Positions 11,131-23,966 of a stretch of DNA of 64,000 nucleotides are shown here, piece after piece (the stretch's first letter is position 1; each line of letters begins with the position of its first letter). The notes beneath the pieces were generated by a model. That model did not search any database. It had not been told where the DNA came from and worked only from the letters and a program-made list of their open reading frames with translations. The translations under genes were made by a program, and so were the position numbers. The stretch is taken from NCBI GenBank assembly GCA_037962975.1, contig CM075669.1, forward strand, positions 114,530,501-114,594,500, read 5' to 3'. Source of the DNA: Clitoria ternatea. Taxonomy: Eukaryota > Streptophyta > Magnoliopsida > Fabales > Fabaceae.

Positions 11131-11834
11131 TAACAAGAAAATTATGCACTATGAGTGATGAACTATCTGAACTTTTACGGTAATACATTGCTATAATAAA
11201 GCGAGGAAATTGCCAACACAATAGACTAGCAAACTTTCGAGGGATTTGTTGCATTTTAGCGAGGAATTTTACCTACACTTTAGCGACAAAACACCGATAA
11301 TAGTATTCTTCACCAAAGTTGCTAAAAAAATATAGCTTTAACTTAGCGACAAACTAGAGACACATGTTTCCTCACTATTTTATAACTAGTGACAAATTAG
11401 CGAGGAATTTGCTATAGCATTGTGTCAAGTTTGTAAGGCTATTAGTGAGGAAATATTTGATTTTTTTATGATGATTTGCTATAGTGAAGTGAGGAAATTG
11501 GCAAAGCAATAAACTAACAAATTTGCAAGGGATTTGATGTAGTTCACCAAGGAAGTTTAGCTACAATTTTGTGACACAATATCGATAATAGTATCCCATA
11601 GCAAAGTTGCTACGAAAATATTCCTGTAACTTAGCAACAAACTAGAGACTAACATTTCCTCACTATTTTATAAGCAGGGACACATTAGTGAGGAAATTAC
11701 ATTCGTAGCTCATTAGCGACTTATTTTTTCACTATGAAAGGATCCGTAGCTATTTTCTCACTATTGTCTCGCTATTAGATTTTGTGAGGCATTAGCTACC
11801 ATTTAGTGATATTTTTCTTCCTCCCTAAATCTAA
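11130..11834. repeat. CACTA subterminal repeat region
   Basis: Many degenerate copies of AGCGAGGAA(A)TTTGC, TTAGCGACAAACTAGAGAC and TCCTCACTATTTTATAA in both orientations. Two long sub-blocks repeat each other in order (about 11,170-11,420 and 11,480-11,700). Such arrays bind the element's accessory transposase in En/Spm-type transposons. Confidence 0.6.
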
Positions 11835-11848
11835 ATTTTCTTACAGTG
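11835..11848. repeat. Right terminal inverted repeat of the CACTA element
   Basis: ATTTTCTTACAGTG, the complement of CACTGTAAGAAAAT. Ty3 coding sequence resumes immediately after it, which fixes the end to the base. Confidence 0.6.
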
Positions 11849-13516
11849 AATCCGGGAATTTCATCCAAGAGTACATTAGAAAATTCAGAAACAATGGGAA
11901 TTTCACAAGATTGGGAAGAACCATTCCCATCAACCATATAAAACATCACGAGAAGCTGAGAGATACCTTACAGGTCAAATCGTTCTACATTCAGAGTCAA
12001 AAAAATCACCGTCTTGTTATGATAGTCCACTAGGACTTTACTGGCAGACAACCAATCCATGCCTAGGATAATATCCAGGTCTTTCATAGGTAAACACACG
12101 AGGGATACAACAAACTTTCTACCCTCAAGAGTCATCTCGACGTCCTCACATTGAGTCACCGTCCTTAAACAAGTACCCTTCGATGTAGTCACCATTATAG
12201 AACCTCTCATCATACAAACAGGCATTTTCAAACGCCTAACACAATCCTCGGAAATAAAGGAGTGAGTAGCACCGAATCAAGGATAACACATACAGAAGTG
12301 CCAAGAATTTCACACTTATATTGGACAAGATCTTCTACTTGTGCAGCTTCTTCACCGGTAACAGCAAAGTCTCTTCTAGTAGCTTGTGGTTGATCACCGC
12401 CATTACGATTTCCATGTCTTCCAGCATGGCCATTGCCTTGACCATTCCCATTTCTTCCACCATTATGGTTTCCACCACGGCCACCATTATAACCATTACC
12501 GTTTCCACGACCACGACCTCCAAAACCACCATGGCCTCTACAGTTAGCATCATAATTCATGCGAATAGGAGTATTAACATTAGCATTTCTTGTGTTCAAT
12601 GGGCAATTAGGGTGAATATGCCCGGGTTGGTTGTATTGGTAGCACACCACATCATTTCTTAGGCAATCACTGCCAAATGGTTAGCACCACATTTGAAGCA
12701 AGTTAGGCCTTGGACATTGCCACGACCTTGGTTACCATTACCATTACCACCTCTAAACGCACTACGTCCTCTTGCATTGGAGGATCCACCATGAAAGAAT
12801 TTCTTCTTCTTGAATTAGCCATGCCTCTTGAAACCAGAAAATTGACCCTTCAATTTGGGCTCATGCTTGCCTTGACTCAAAGGAGTCACGTCATCCTCTT
12901 CGTATATGCGACACTTGTTCACCAATGTAGGGATGCTTCTAATCTCTTGATGTCGAATAGCCCGCTTGATCTTGGACCTCAAACTATTTTCAAACTTTAC
13001 ACACTTTGAAGCCTCGGTACCCTCTTGTTGATAAGGAGGATACAATGCACATAACTCCTCAAACTTGGAGGCATACTCCTCCACAGTCATATCATCTTGC
13101 TCAAGCTTCATGAACTCAAGCTCTTTCTTACTTTTGTAGCTCTTTGGAAAATATTTCTTCAAGAATTCAACCTTGAAGTTTTTCCACTCCAAGGGAATAC
13201 TAGAAGACAACATGTATCCCCTAGTAAGACGCCACCATGATTCAGCTTCATCGCAGACCATAAAGACCGCATACTCAACCTTCTAAGCCTCAGAACATTA
13301 AAAGCTCGCAAAGGTCCTCTCAAGATCATTGATCCAAACATATGCGTCCTCGGGTTTATACCCTCCGTGGAACTCGAAAGGCTTCCTCTTGAGAAATTGA
13401 TCAAGACCTTGGGCACCTTGTCCCATATTTTGTTGGCCTTATCTTTGCAAGAGATCCACAAAACGATTCAAAGCAGATGCCATAGTAGCCGCTTCACGAT
13501 TATGCCTACCAGCCAT
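11849..13516 (-). pseudogene. Tekay/Del-like Ty3 gag and protease remnant
   Basis: From an ATG at 13,516 the minus strand reads through a Retrotrans_gag domain (FHGGYKPEDAYVWINDLERTF; DEAESWW; WKNFKVEFLKKYFP; MTVEEYASKFEELC). Then come a Gly/Asn/Arg-rich linker, zinc-knuckle remnants (CYQYNQPGHIHPNCP), the start of an aspartic protease (ILDS..., partly deleted) and the conserved LPMKDLDIILGMDWLSA and EIPIVSEFSNVLLDEIPG segments just before reverse transcriptase. Stops and frame changes occur near 13,280, 12,815 and 12,230. The frame ends exactly at the CACTA terminus, which shows that the CACTA inserted here. The rest of pol should lie left of the window. Confidence 0.75.
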
Positions 13517-13874
13517 GTTTCACGCTTATACATTATGACATGGTTCACATATGAGTAAACTAGACCAAACCATCAACCTTCAATCTATATACATTTATAT
13601 AAAGGTTTCAACACCAATTGGTCCATCATGCATCATATCACAATAGTTATATAAATCTCAATACATAATCACAACATTTTCATCCTTGAAGGTAAATAGT
13701 GTAAGGAATCTTGACCGAACTCAAACAACAAGCACACCAATCTCAATTCAATACAAAACAGTCACAATTCGATCAAAATGTCCATAGCTCAATCAAATAT
13801 AAATCAAACAATTCAATCATAAGCAAGAATTGCTTGCATAACATCTACTAAGTCTCTATCAAAGAGCAAACAGT

Positions 13875-13886
13875 GCTCTAATACCA
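13875..13886 (-). promoter_or_regulatory. Primer-binding site (initiator Met tRNA type)
   Basis: TGGTATTAGAGC on the minus strand, one change from the usual TGGTATCAGAGC, between the gag ATG and the LTR end. Confidence 0.65.
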
Positions 13887-13889
13887 GGT

Positions 13890-15870
13890 TGAGACGCCTA
13901 AAAAATGAGGGTAAATTTTTCACGTTTTTAAATCTTGAAAGGTGGATAAAGAACACCACACTTTTATTTTGAGAAGTCAACCCCGGATCTATATGAAGAC
14001 CTAACTCATATATGAAGATATGAGAAGGTATAAGATTTAATAAATAGCGGAATGCGTAACTTGATTCAGAAATATGGATTAATTAAGTGAAATCATCAAG
14101 AACACTTAAAAAAGGTTAATTTATGTCAAGGAAGTGTTTAAAACAAGTACAGAAAGGAACCATGTCCATTTGATGCCAAACAACACCTAAAATATGTAAT
14201 TTTTCATGAATCAGTGCCATGAATTGATTTCCCAAGGGTGTGAATCGATTCATGTGAGTGAAAATGCCAAAACAAGTGAATCAGGTACCCATGAATCGAT
14301 TCCCCATGCCTTGAATCGATTCACACGATTGATCAAGCTAGGAACAGTAAAAATAGAGAAGGATGAATCGATTCAAGCCTAGGTGTGAATTGATTCAAGC
14401 TATTCTAGAATTCATAGACAGTGAAAACAGAGACGTTTAAATCGATTCAAGCACTGTGTCGAATCGATTCACCTCAGAAATTATGCAGAAAAATTTGGTT
14501 TTTCAACTTTTAACCTCTCTAATGTTTTCATATGAGTTCCAATGCCTACCAAATTTTGACACTAACTTATATACATCATTTATGACGTGTGGCCATTAGC
14601 CGCACTCAAAAATTCCCAAAAACAAAGGATTTATGGGCATAAATGCGTCTCACTCATTTTGAGGTATTTTTGTGCAACTCAAGGACCCATTCTCAATGGA
14701 ATTGGTTTATTCCAATTTTTATAAGTCACAAATCATGAATTTAAGCTATTGGAGTCATTACATGCCATTAAAACCACATAAAACACAACTTGACCCTATT
14801 GGTTCCTCGAATAGGCATGAATATCGAAACACAACATTACATACACTTCATAAAACATTGTGTTTCATAATTTAACATCATCCATTCATCACTCGGGTAA
14901 TAATTTTAGCCCATAACTAGCATCATACATTATCTAGGTCATAATCAAAAATTAGCCATACATGTATGGTCCAATTTTCACCTATGACCTCCAAAATGAA
15001 TATACACCAATGCAAATACTATTAAGCATACACCATCCATCATATGCTATACAAATATAATACTCACCGGCCAAGGCACTTCCTATACACTCATTTACCT
15101 CCATCATCAAAATGCATATTTCCAAAAGATTTAATCTCACTCACATAAGTGTCCTGCATCACAAAGCTAAAAATAGACAATATGGGAGAGTGAGTTATAC
15201 ATTCCAAAAGATGAAAATAAATACATTGTGATTGTGTGCATATGTATTCAACATCATGTATACTTTGCATCAATATATCATTCATCATCCTAATTATCAG
15301 CACCTCACCAATCTTACACATGCTCAATCATCCCTTATGGGTCATAGCAAAATATATATGCATACACACAATCAGACCCTTCATCATCTTGGGCCAACAC
15401 ACACAAAATCACCATACCCAATATATGTATTTGTATTCATATCTTTTATGTTGTCTTTAGGTATTTTCTCACCCAATCACAGCCAACACTATTTCTTATC
15501 ACCTTTGGTATACCTTCTTGCTATATGCAAATGCTCTTAAACTAATGCACATGCACAATAGAGTAATTTATCAATTGTGGATCCGACTGTAGAAATAAAC
15601 ACCAATTTGTGGGTCAAGTATGATCATATAACCGTACCCCTACTGTAGTAGAAAAATGTGTACATATATATCATCAATCTCAATCATCAATTCTTCATCA
15701 TCATAAACGCATGCTAATCATCCATTTTCATTCTCATTTATCATCAATAATAACCATTCCACATTCATGGTGAACACAACACAGTTACATCATCATCAAG
15801 GCATTACACTAGCCAAACAATTCAACATCACCATTTAGCATACCTATCACAGATTTTAAAGGAAATAAAA
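13890..15870 (-). repeat. 5' LTR (partial) of the minus-strand Tekay-like element
   Basis: The inner end GGCGTCTCA (minus strand) lies three bases from the PBS. The region is non-coding and contains eight GAATCGATTC-like motifs. The segment 15,530-15,670 matches, in reverse complement, the plus-strand segment 19,625-19,765 of element A's LTR, so these two elements are relatives in opposite orientation. The outer boundary is not resolved and is an estimate. Confidence 0.5.
14215..14475. repeat. Cluster of eight AATCGATT-core motifs
   Basis: Eight copies of (G/A)AAT(C/T)GATT(C/T), mostly followed by CA, in about 260 bp of the Tekay-like LTR. The core is the same palindromic octamer that fills the copia LTRs at 30.7-31.3 kb. 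Confidence 0.75.
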
Positions 15871-16402
15871 TCGTTAGATAATGATAATTGATTATTTATG
15901 GTCAAACAATTAATGGAGATTTTATTAGACATTAGAGGTGAATTATCGGTAAGTTAAGAATTATCGGAACCGGGTGATTTAACAGATGATGTAGGACCCA
16001 CTTGGTCAAATTAAATAATTGATGGGTCTAGAATGTTTAGGAAATTATTGTGGTTATGATGGTGTAACTGAAATAATTTTTAGTGCCAAGGAGATAATTA
16101 ATTGGACTCGACATATGTTATTAAACGGAGAAAATACGAGCCAAATGGAATTAAAAGAAAATAAAAATTCCTCTTTCTCCCCTGCTCATAACCGTGTACC
16201 CATTCTACACATTTCATACTTTTTTTTACACAATGGGTAGTGAAAATGATGGACCAATGGTAAAAGTAAAATGAGGCATTGCTTTATCTAATGGGTAATA
16301 CCCAATTTACACTAAACTACTCTCTCTTTCTCCTCCCAACCGTGCACCATTCTTCCTCTTCACTTCATTCATTATTTTCTTCTCCTTCTTCACCTCTTCT
16401 TG

Positions 16403-16409
16403 TATAAAA
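16403..16409 (+). promoter_or_regulatory. TATA box of LTR A
   Basis: TATAAAA after a CT-rich stretch (CTTCTTCACCTCTTCTTG), placed as an LTR promoter on the plus strand. Confidence 0.45.
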
Positions 16410-17644
16410 CCATGGCCTCCCCTTTTGGTGCCCAATTTTTCAACAAAAATTTCACTTAAGCATGGATTCATAAAGCTTGTATGACACTTGGGGGAAAATA
16501 TTTTATGGGTTCTCCACCCCTTTTCCTCATTTTCATTTTGTGAAATCTTGGTTTCTTGAGGTGAGCTTTTGAACCTATCTTGCTTTATATATGGCTTTTA
16601 TGTTGTTTGAACTTGAAATGGAAGTTGTAGAAACTATGGGTGTTAAGGATGATGGTGAAACCCTAGGTTGAATGGCTTGAAAATGTGATTCTTGATTATG
16701 GTGTGGTTCTAGAAATGGATAAGGGTTATGGTTTTCATATGGATTTTAGAAATGGGTTAAAGTTATTGGTGGGTGATTTGAGTGAAAACCTTAAGTGTTG
16801 ATGATTTGGGGGTTTTAGCCAAGTTGATGATTTTGATGATTATGAATGCCTTAGAATGATGTATATGGGGGGAATGAATTTTTAGAAACATTGAGATTGA
16901 TTAATGGGATTTGTAAAATTTTGAACTAAGTTCATAAGGTTATGTATGGTGATATATGCATATAGGTAAGTGTGATGATTTGAGGAATTGATCTTGAGAA
17001 TGGATAAATGATGATCAATGTTGAGTGTTGTTATTAGTGATAGAGATAATAATGGAAGATAACCGTTGATGATGGATAAATGAAATAAGATTGTGATTTA
17101 ATGGGGCCTTAGACCATAATGTGTCCCACTTGAGATGGTTGATTTATGGTGGTCTTAAAAGAAACTAAAAGGATTTATGATGGCAATTATATGGTTTATG
17201 AGATATTGGAAGCCTTATGGATAAGGGCCATGATATTATTGTTGATGGAATTATTTAACCCTCTTTGAAACCTAGAGAATCTTGATCTTAGGAAAGGAAT
17301 TCCCGAAGCCTAACATAAGTGTGTGAATTAGAGTTTAGACAAGTCAGGACTTGATAATGAGTTTTAAGAAAATGATGCCTTATGATGGCTTATTAATTTT
17401 ATGTACAAATATGTGTTTGTTGATAGGATTGTGTTACGGATGATGATGTAAAATAATCAGAGCATTTGGATTGCGGTTCTTCTCTTGAGGTAGGAGAGGA
17501 GTTTGTATTCAAATTGCATGAGTGAATAAATGTTGAATTATGTATATGTATGAACTCATGCATTGCCTTGCCACATATATGTTAATTGTTGAATTGATGA
17601 TATGATGGATGATGGCTTGGCTTTTGTTGAATGTTATGGAAATG

Positions 17645-17661
17645 TATATATATATATATGT
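17645..17661. repeat. (TA)n microsatellite
   Basis: Short run of TA dinucleotides inside LTR A. Confidence 0.7.
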
Positions 17662-17989
17662 AAGATGATGATAAACGTTGGGGTGTCCATTCGTTGGACA
17701 TGAATTATTGTTAACAAAAATCTATGAATAGATAAATCACATGAGGTATGAAATAATATTTATGATAATTATGCACAATGATATTCGTGGTTGTAAGGAA
17801 AAAGGGTGTTAAATCCCTCATATCTAGTTAAATGAGTTAGAATTATGAATGAAGAGGTATAGCTTGTTGGAATAGGCCTAAAGGCATGAATTATCTATGT
17901 TTGATGTTGAATTGAGGCAAATTTTGTATAAGAAGGATATAGGCATGTGAAGTGGAGTGAAAAACTTAGGTTTTGGGCATGTAATGATG

Positions 17990-18480
17990 ATCTCGCTCAA
18001 GCAAGATGGATTCTCGCTCAAATGAGAATCCCCTGTATCATAGGGGTGGCCTCTGGCCTAATTTCGCTCAGGTGAGTAGAAGTCTCACTCAAGCGGGACA
18101 TGTGTGCAACAGGGGGTGAGCTACTGGGTGAATCTCGCTCAAGCAGGCGTGGACGAGCTTGAGCAGGTGAGATGGAAAATGGTTCTAAGTAGTTCTCACT
18201 TAAGCGAGAGATAAGGTAAGTTGAATCTCGCTCAAGCAAGCAAGCCTAAAATGAGGTACTGGACAATTTTTGCTCGAGCGAGTGTGAGTCGCTTGAGCGG
18301 GCACGAGGGGTCTGATACTAAAACTATACTCGCTCAAGCAAGTGACCAATTGAGGGGAATCTCGCTCAAGCGAGCGAGCATGGAAATACCACTGGATGGT
18401 TTTCGCTCACGCGAGAGGGCTCGCCCAAGTAAGCTTTGCTGATCTCGCTCAAGCGAGTGTGGGTCTTGCTTGAGTGAGTT
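17990..18480. repeat. Cluster of about sixteen CTCGCTCAAGCGAG-like motifs
   Basis: Imperfect copies of the near-palindrome CTCGCTCAAGCGAG spaced 20-45 bp apart in LTR A. Some are perfect (for example at about 18,361 and 18,443) and others are decayed by C/T or G/A changes. Spacers between copies differ, so this is not a simple tandem repeat. Confidence 0.75.
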
Positions 18481-20138
18481 GCCCAGTGTAAGATTTTATG
18501 TTATTTTCTTGTCTTGGCTGATGTTAAACCCCATTTCTTTACATTATGAGATAATTGAGGAAATGTTATGGGATATTTAATGACAACATGACATGCTAGT
18601 GATTGGAATTAATTGATACATTTGGGATGAAATATTTATGATACATTTACTACCAAGGACGGGATATGAAAGAATAATAATGAGGATTTGATGACGGGGT
18701 TATGAGATACACCTTAGAGTGATTATGAAACCAATAAGAGAGTGGTGTTTCTTATAAATCGATGAATCAGAGATGATATCGGTATCGTCTGATAATAAAT
18801 GATGTTGTGATCATTCCTTGAATAAAAGGATGAATGTTATTATTGATAATTTGTGAGATGGCATTGTACTTTATACAAATGTGATTCTGTATGAGTGGTT
18901 TAAAATTATATTGATGAATTGTTGTATTGCCACACTAGTTATGAAACAATGGTAATGAATAATGATATGAAAATCAACTAATTGATTATATGGTGATATT
19001 GATGAAAGTTCGATGAATGATGTTTATGTTGTGATGCCATTGTGGTCGATTGCAAGTGTTAACTTGCATGTATAATGAATGATATAATGAGATGAAAATG
19101 CCATATATTAAACTTGAAAACAATGGCTAAAACCAACAACGATAAAATCCCCTAAGATGTAAATGGTGGTGTTGGGGATTATGATAATGATGTTTGATGA
19201 GTGGCATTTAGGATGCACAGTGTGAGAAATGCATTTGATTTGCATTGCATTGCATCCATGGCATATCATACGCAGTCGATGTTGGAATATTAGGGAATTC
19301 ACCTGGTTGGCCCAGTGGGAGGGCGTCTCAGTGCACGAGCATTCTTGTTGTTTCCCCTGTGACTCAGTGTGTAAGTCACGAAGTTGCCCATGCTGAGCTA
19401 CGAGGAGCTGCATGTAGTTGACCCTTGTGGGGGTGGCTCTTGAGGAGCAGGTGTCCCCGATGGTCCTATGGATCATAGCTGCCATGTTATGAATCATGGT
19501 TGGCCCGTAACACCTTATATTGTTGATTATGTTGTTTACCGCGGTCATGGTGAAAATGACCGGTGTTGCAAAATGGGCGATGCGGTTTGGTACTAGTAAA
19601 AATTGGTGATTATGCATGCATTATGATATATGTATACACATTATACTACTGCAGTAGGGACATGGTATGTGATCATGCTTGACCCACAATTTGGTGTTTA
19701 TTCCCATAGTCAGATCCACATTTGTTGTCTATTCCATTGTGCATATGCATTAGCTATAAGAGCATTTGTATATAGCATAGAGATATGCCAAAAGATGATG
19801 ATGATTGATGATGATTGAGATTGCAGTATGGTGTTGATGAGATGGGTAATTGAATATCTAAAGACCACATAAAATCAATAAATGTTATAATTACCATGAA
19901 ACAATATTGAATATGACGATATGTATGTTATGGCCCAATGTGATGAAGGGCATAATTATTTATGATTGATGATAATGATGTTAGCCCATGGTGGCTTTGA
20001 TAAAAGCCTCGAATGGTCAATGCTGATGATGTTGGCCCATTGTGGCGTTAGAATAGATGTGTATATGGTTACTTTGCTATGACTTGATTAAAGAATATGA
20101 AATATGTATATGTTGTTGAAGTAATAATTTATGATGAT

Positions 20139-21743
20139 TGACACGCTGTCGTTGTCGGGTCAAATAAAAAGTTAAATTAATATAGTATAAGGTGAACAAC
20201 CTTAGTCGTCTCTCGAGGACCTTAGTTCAATTAGTTACACTCAATTTAGTTATAATAAAGGGGGGGTTTGTGTTGAGCTTGAAAGGAAAATTAAGTGATT
20301 ATATGATAGTGCAAAAAGTAAATTTATGAGTAAGAATAATCAAATTTAGAAACAACCAACCCAAGGAATTAATAAATCTTTAGTTAACTAATCACTGATC
20401 ATAAATATGATTAAATATAATTAACTTCTCAATCTTGAATCATTTGGAATCCCTAAACGATTATATTCTAGAAAATCTTCTAGAATTGAATTAATGAACT
20501 AATAAGAATAATAAATCGATATATTCTTATTAATTAGTAAAATAACTTTAAAACCATAATTTGATTGAGTTAAGAAACTAAATAGAAATATCTTATTTAG
20601 TAACTTAATTTTTGTTCTCAAATTGATTATTGATTAACCAACCAACATCAGTTTAGATTATAGATTGTTTAATTATATACCTATCGGTTATACACTTAAA
20701 TAATCTACCATCATAAGTAGTTTGAGAAACAAAGAAAAGTAATTATTTTCAATCAAAATATTAAGAGCAAGAACTCAAAGTTAACATAAAGAAAAATTAA
20801 ATTCCTTGAGTTGATTTTAAAAGATTAAGCTTCCATGATAATTTTTAACAATGAAAGCTAATATTAAATTTACTAAAACTTTGATTATAAAAGTAAATAA
20901 CAAATAATAAAATTAACTTACTTGATATTGAGGAAGGGAAATGAAAACCATAACTTGAAGGATGGAATATAGAACAAGGAGATAAAACAAGAGAAAGAAC
21001 TAAAACTTAAGAAGCTAAAGCAAAGATATAGAATTGTAATGAAAACTAAAGCATGTATTTCTTATGTATTTCTTGTGTATCTACCTTACAACTTCAAGCA
21101 TCTATTTATAGGTAAGATATAATGATACTATACATTCATTTTCTGATTATTAATGCATTTTTTCAACATTGGTGGACTTGAAATTACAATAATTCAAAAG
21201 AAGATAATGGTAGGTGTTGAAATTCATTCTCCTCTTTATCTTCTCCACCTTGCGAGTCCAATATGACCTTCTAGATGGCCTAATTTTGAAAAACCTTCAA
21301 CATGAAAGTTGTAGACCTCTGTCTTATTGAGAATTTGGCGCACGAATGAGGTCATTTGGACATCTAGAACTCCAGATATGTGTATTTTGGTGAACTATGT
21401 CAATGCTGGTGGGACACATGAGGGCTGATTGATTCAAGCTCCATTTCTTTATTTTTTCCAGATGCAAAATAACCAAATTTGATCATCATGATGTAGCCCT
21501 CTGTCTTAGCTTTCCATGGGCTCCAAGATTAGCCCATTTGGATCACAAAAGCCCAAGTTATGGCCAAAATAAGGCAAGATACTCAAGATACATACAAAAA
21601 ATGAAAATTGAAACATATATACATAATACTTCAATTTAACTAAACAACATAAAACTTAATTAAAATACTATTATTAAACATAGTAATTATATAATAAACC
21701 CCAAGTGTAAAACTATAAGAAGTGTATTAAAATTGATTTATCA
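20139..21743 (-). repeat. 3' LTR of the Athila-like element
   Basis: About 1.6 kb, aligned end to end by eye with 48,157-49,750. Differences include some two dozen substitutions, a length change in a G run near 20,262 and a 15-bp deletion in the other copy (GATGTAGCCCTCTGTCTTAG region near 21,500). Confidence 0.85.
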
Positions 21744-21757
21744 AATTCCCCCACACT
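21744..21757 (-). promoter_or_regulatory. Polypurine tract of the Athila-like element
   Basis: On the minus strand AAGTGTGGGGGAATT directly precedes the 3' LTR, the expected place for plus-strand DNA priming. Confidence 0.65.
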
Positions 21758-23487
21758 TAAGCTTTTGCACTCTAGGGCAAAACCAAACCAAAAACTAAAA
21801 TAAGAAACAACAGAAAAAGGTTTTTTTTTTTCAAATTGATTTTTTTTGAAGTCTAAAATAATAAGTAATACACATCATCCCTTATATCAAGAGGTCATGA
21901 TAAGTGTGAATAAGAAGCATTATATACTAGTTTCACAAATTGAGTGATCAAATCAAAGAGTGGATGAAAATGTGATAGATGTTCTCTTTATGCTCTCTAT
22001 ATCTCAATTGTTTGGGTTTGTGTATACTCTTAAAAATCACCCAAATAAATTAGCACTACCATAGGCTTGACAAATTTCTAATTTCCATATTTGAACACAT
22101 ATGCATGCAGAGATCAAAAGGACTTTATTAAGGTTGTAATGGGGCCAAGGTGATATAGGGTGGATAAAATGAAATAGTATGGCTAAACTTAGGGTTGAAA
22201 AAGAGCAATGGAGTAAGTGATTCAATGATTGTGGAAGTACATTTTGAAACTCAATACTTAGCAAAATGAAACATGATGGAGGATAAAACATGAGAATAAA
22301 CCCTCCTGATTATTTTCATACATATATTCACCACTTCTTCTTTTTCTTCTTTTTCTCTTTTTCTTTATTATTTTTTTTACTTTCTTTTTGAACAATGAAA
22401 CAACAACATATATATCTTGGGTACATTTCCACAATCATCAAGAATCTTTATTCACCGTAATTCCAAAACTCCTAATCAATTCCTAAGCAAAGGTGATCAT
22501 GTTTTTTTTTTTGGGCTATTGGCAAATTATGTGGCTGAATCAAGAAATGGATATAGGCTCAATGTGGGTAACAATGGAAAGTATGTAAGGTAAGGCATAT
22601 GGCTAGTGGCTAGTTAAAACAAAAATGGCCTTAATCACATCAAAGCATGCACATGGAACATAATACATCAAAAAGAAACAAGTCAAGTTCTAGAGTACTA
22701 ATAAATAAGGGTTAATCAAGAAAAAAGAAAGATGGCATAATATGATCCATCCAATTAAGCTCAAAATCTCACCGAGGGTGGTCAATCTATCATAATTCAT
22801 ATACAATTTGATCTTCACAAACAACTTATTAAATTAATATGCAAGGAAATTATTCACAACATGTCATGAAATATTGGACAAGGGTGATGCAAATTTAGTG
22901 AAAAGCATGTAGAATTTAAAATAAAAAACTGGAAATGATGATTTTTTTTTTGTGAACAAGAAACAAAAAAGGAAAAATAAATCATAACCAAATATTGGTG
23001 TCAAGATCCGGTTCCTTATGCTTCTTGTTCTGTACTTTTTTTTTAAGGGCGCTTAGTAACAAAGATACCTACAACAAATTGGTCAGTTCAATTGCATGTG
23101 AAATGATTAGTATAACTAAACAATTTGATTGTGTCATACAACCCAGTTTCATAGGCCTTGTGTTAGAACCCATAAGAAAAATATCAACACAACCATGAGT
23201 AGCATCAAGAGCAATAACATACATCTTAATTCATTCGTATGCCTATAGAAAGACTCTGCTATATCATGCATTAAGAGAAAATAAAGAACCTGATGATTGA
23301 CTAGTGGTGAGGTGTGGCTTCGATCTGAAAGAAAAGGATGAAGGCAAAGTGTGGCGGCTGGAGAATGATGAAGATGATGTTTATGGTTGCAGAATGGTTG
23401 ATGTCGAATAGAAATGATTCGGGTGAAGGTAAAGGCAAAGGCGCGGCACTAAAGTAAATATAGTGGCTATGTGTGTGTGTGTGTGTT

Positions 23488-23524
<37 letters not shown>

Positions 23525-23966
23525 ATGAAAAATGGTTTTGATAAGGAAGGTGAAACGATTGTAGTTATCTGAGTGAGATTTGTTATGAGGATGCGTCTCA
23601 AGAGTTTGGACTCTTTACTCAGCCCATCCCAACAAAAGTACTCATAAAAGAAAAGAAAAAAAAATTATTTTTTTTTATTTTAAAAAAAATTAAACAAAAG
23701 TGATACTGACACTATATAGTGAAGGATACGTCTCAAGACTTTAGTTCTTAAAGATGCATCTTTATGACTTTAGATACAACTTTCCCAAATTAATCTTTAC
23801 TCTGTCTATCCCTCAAAAAAAAAATATATATATATATATATATAACTCAGACCCCCCCACACTTATTCAAGACATTGTCCTCAGTGTCTTATATGATTTC
23901 CACAGTCTATTTTTTTTTCTTTTTTTTAATGATTTTTTTAAAATATAGATAAAGGTGAGAACGAAG
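21758..23966 (-). other. Non-coding 3' region of the Athila-like element
   Basis: No supported gene. It is AT-rich with homopolymer runs, a (GT)n tract near 23,470-23,485, TTTTATTTTT runs at 23,490-23,525 and a (TA)n tract at 23,824-23,844. A second copy of the polypurine phrase (plus-strand CCCCCCCACACTT near 23,852) lies just downstream of the LOG-like gene. A 39-bp scrap at 23,591-23,629 repeats part of the zinc-finger ORF. Confidence 0.5.

Larger units (their letters stand above)
4700..11848 (+). mobile_element. CACTA (En/Spm-like) DNA transposon, right part, with captured gene fragments
   Basis: The right end is supported by three things. A Transposase_24-type gene occurs inside. The last 700 bp are filled with TAGCGAGGAA/TTAGCGACAAA subterminal repeats. 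The terminus TTTTCTTACAGTG reads as CACTGTAAGAAAA on the other strand, a one-base variant of a CACTA end. Beyond 11,848 the sequence is continuous Ty3 coding DNA on the minus strand, so the transposon landed in that element; the 3-bp target copy would be AAT (11,849-11,851). The left end is beyond the window because an Ogre-like element is inserted at 4,699. The orientation given is that of the transposase-like gene. Confidence 0.65.
15990..20138 (+). repeat. LTR of plus-strand retrotransposon A, first segment
   Basis: No coding signal. The segment has a pyrimidine-rich stretch and TATAAAA box near 16,403, a CTCGCTCAAGCGAG-type cluster, and homology in reverse complement to the neighbouring Tekay-like LTR. 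Its continuation is picked up at 49,756 after the Athila insertion and at 60,666 after the second Tekay insertion, ending in TGTTACA next to a PBS at 60,847. The LTR would then be about 5 kb, long but possible for Tekay-type elements. The left boundary (about 15,870-16,050) is uncertain. Confidence 0.5.

Noticed and set aside
12321..12662. Thr/Ile/Ser-rich plus-strand ORF and a Met/Val-rich minus-strand ORF at 12,335-12,553
   Set aside because: Off-frame readings of the Gly/Asn/Arg-rich linker in the Ty3 gag.
15232..15540. 102- and 74-codon ORFs on the plus strand
   Set aside because: AT-rich LTR sequence on the antisense strand of the Tekay-like element; no coding features.
19108..19617. 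169-codon minus-strand ORF
   Set aside because: Inside non-coding LTR A, His/Ile/Thr-rich composition, no domain and no support from homologous LTR segments.
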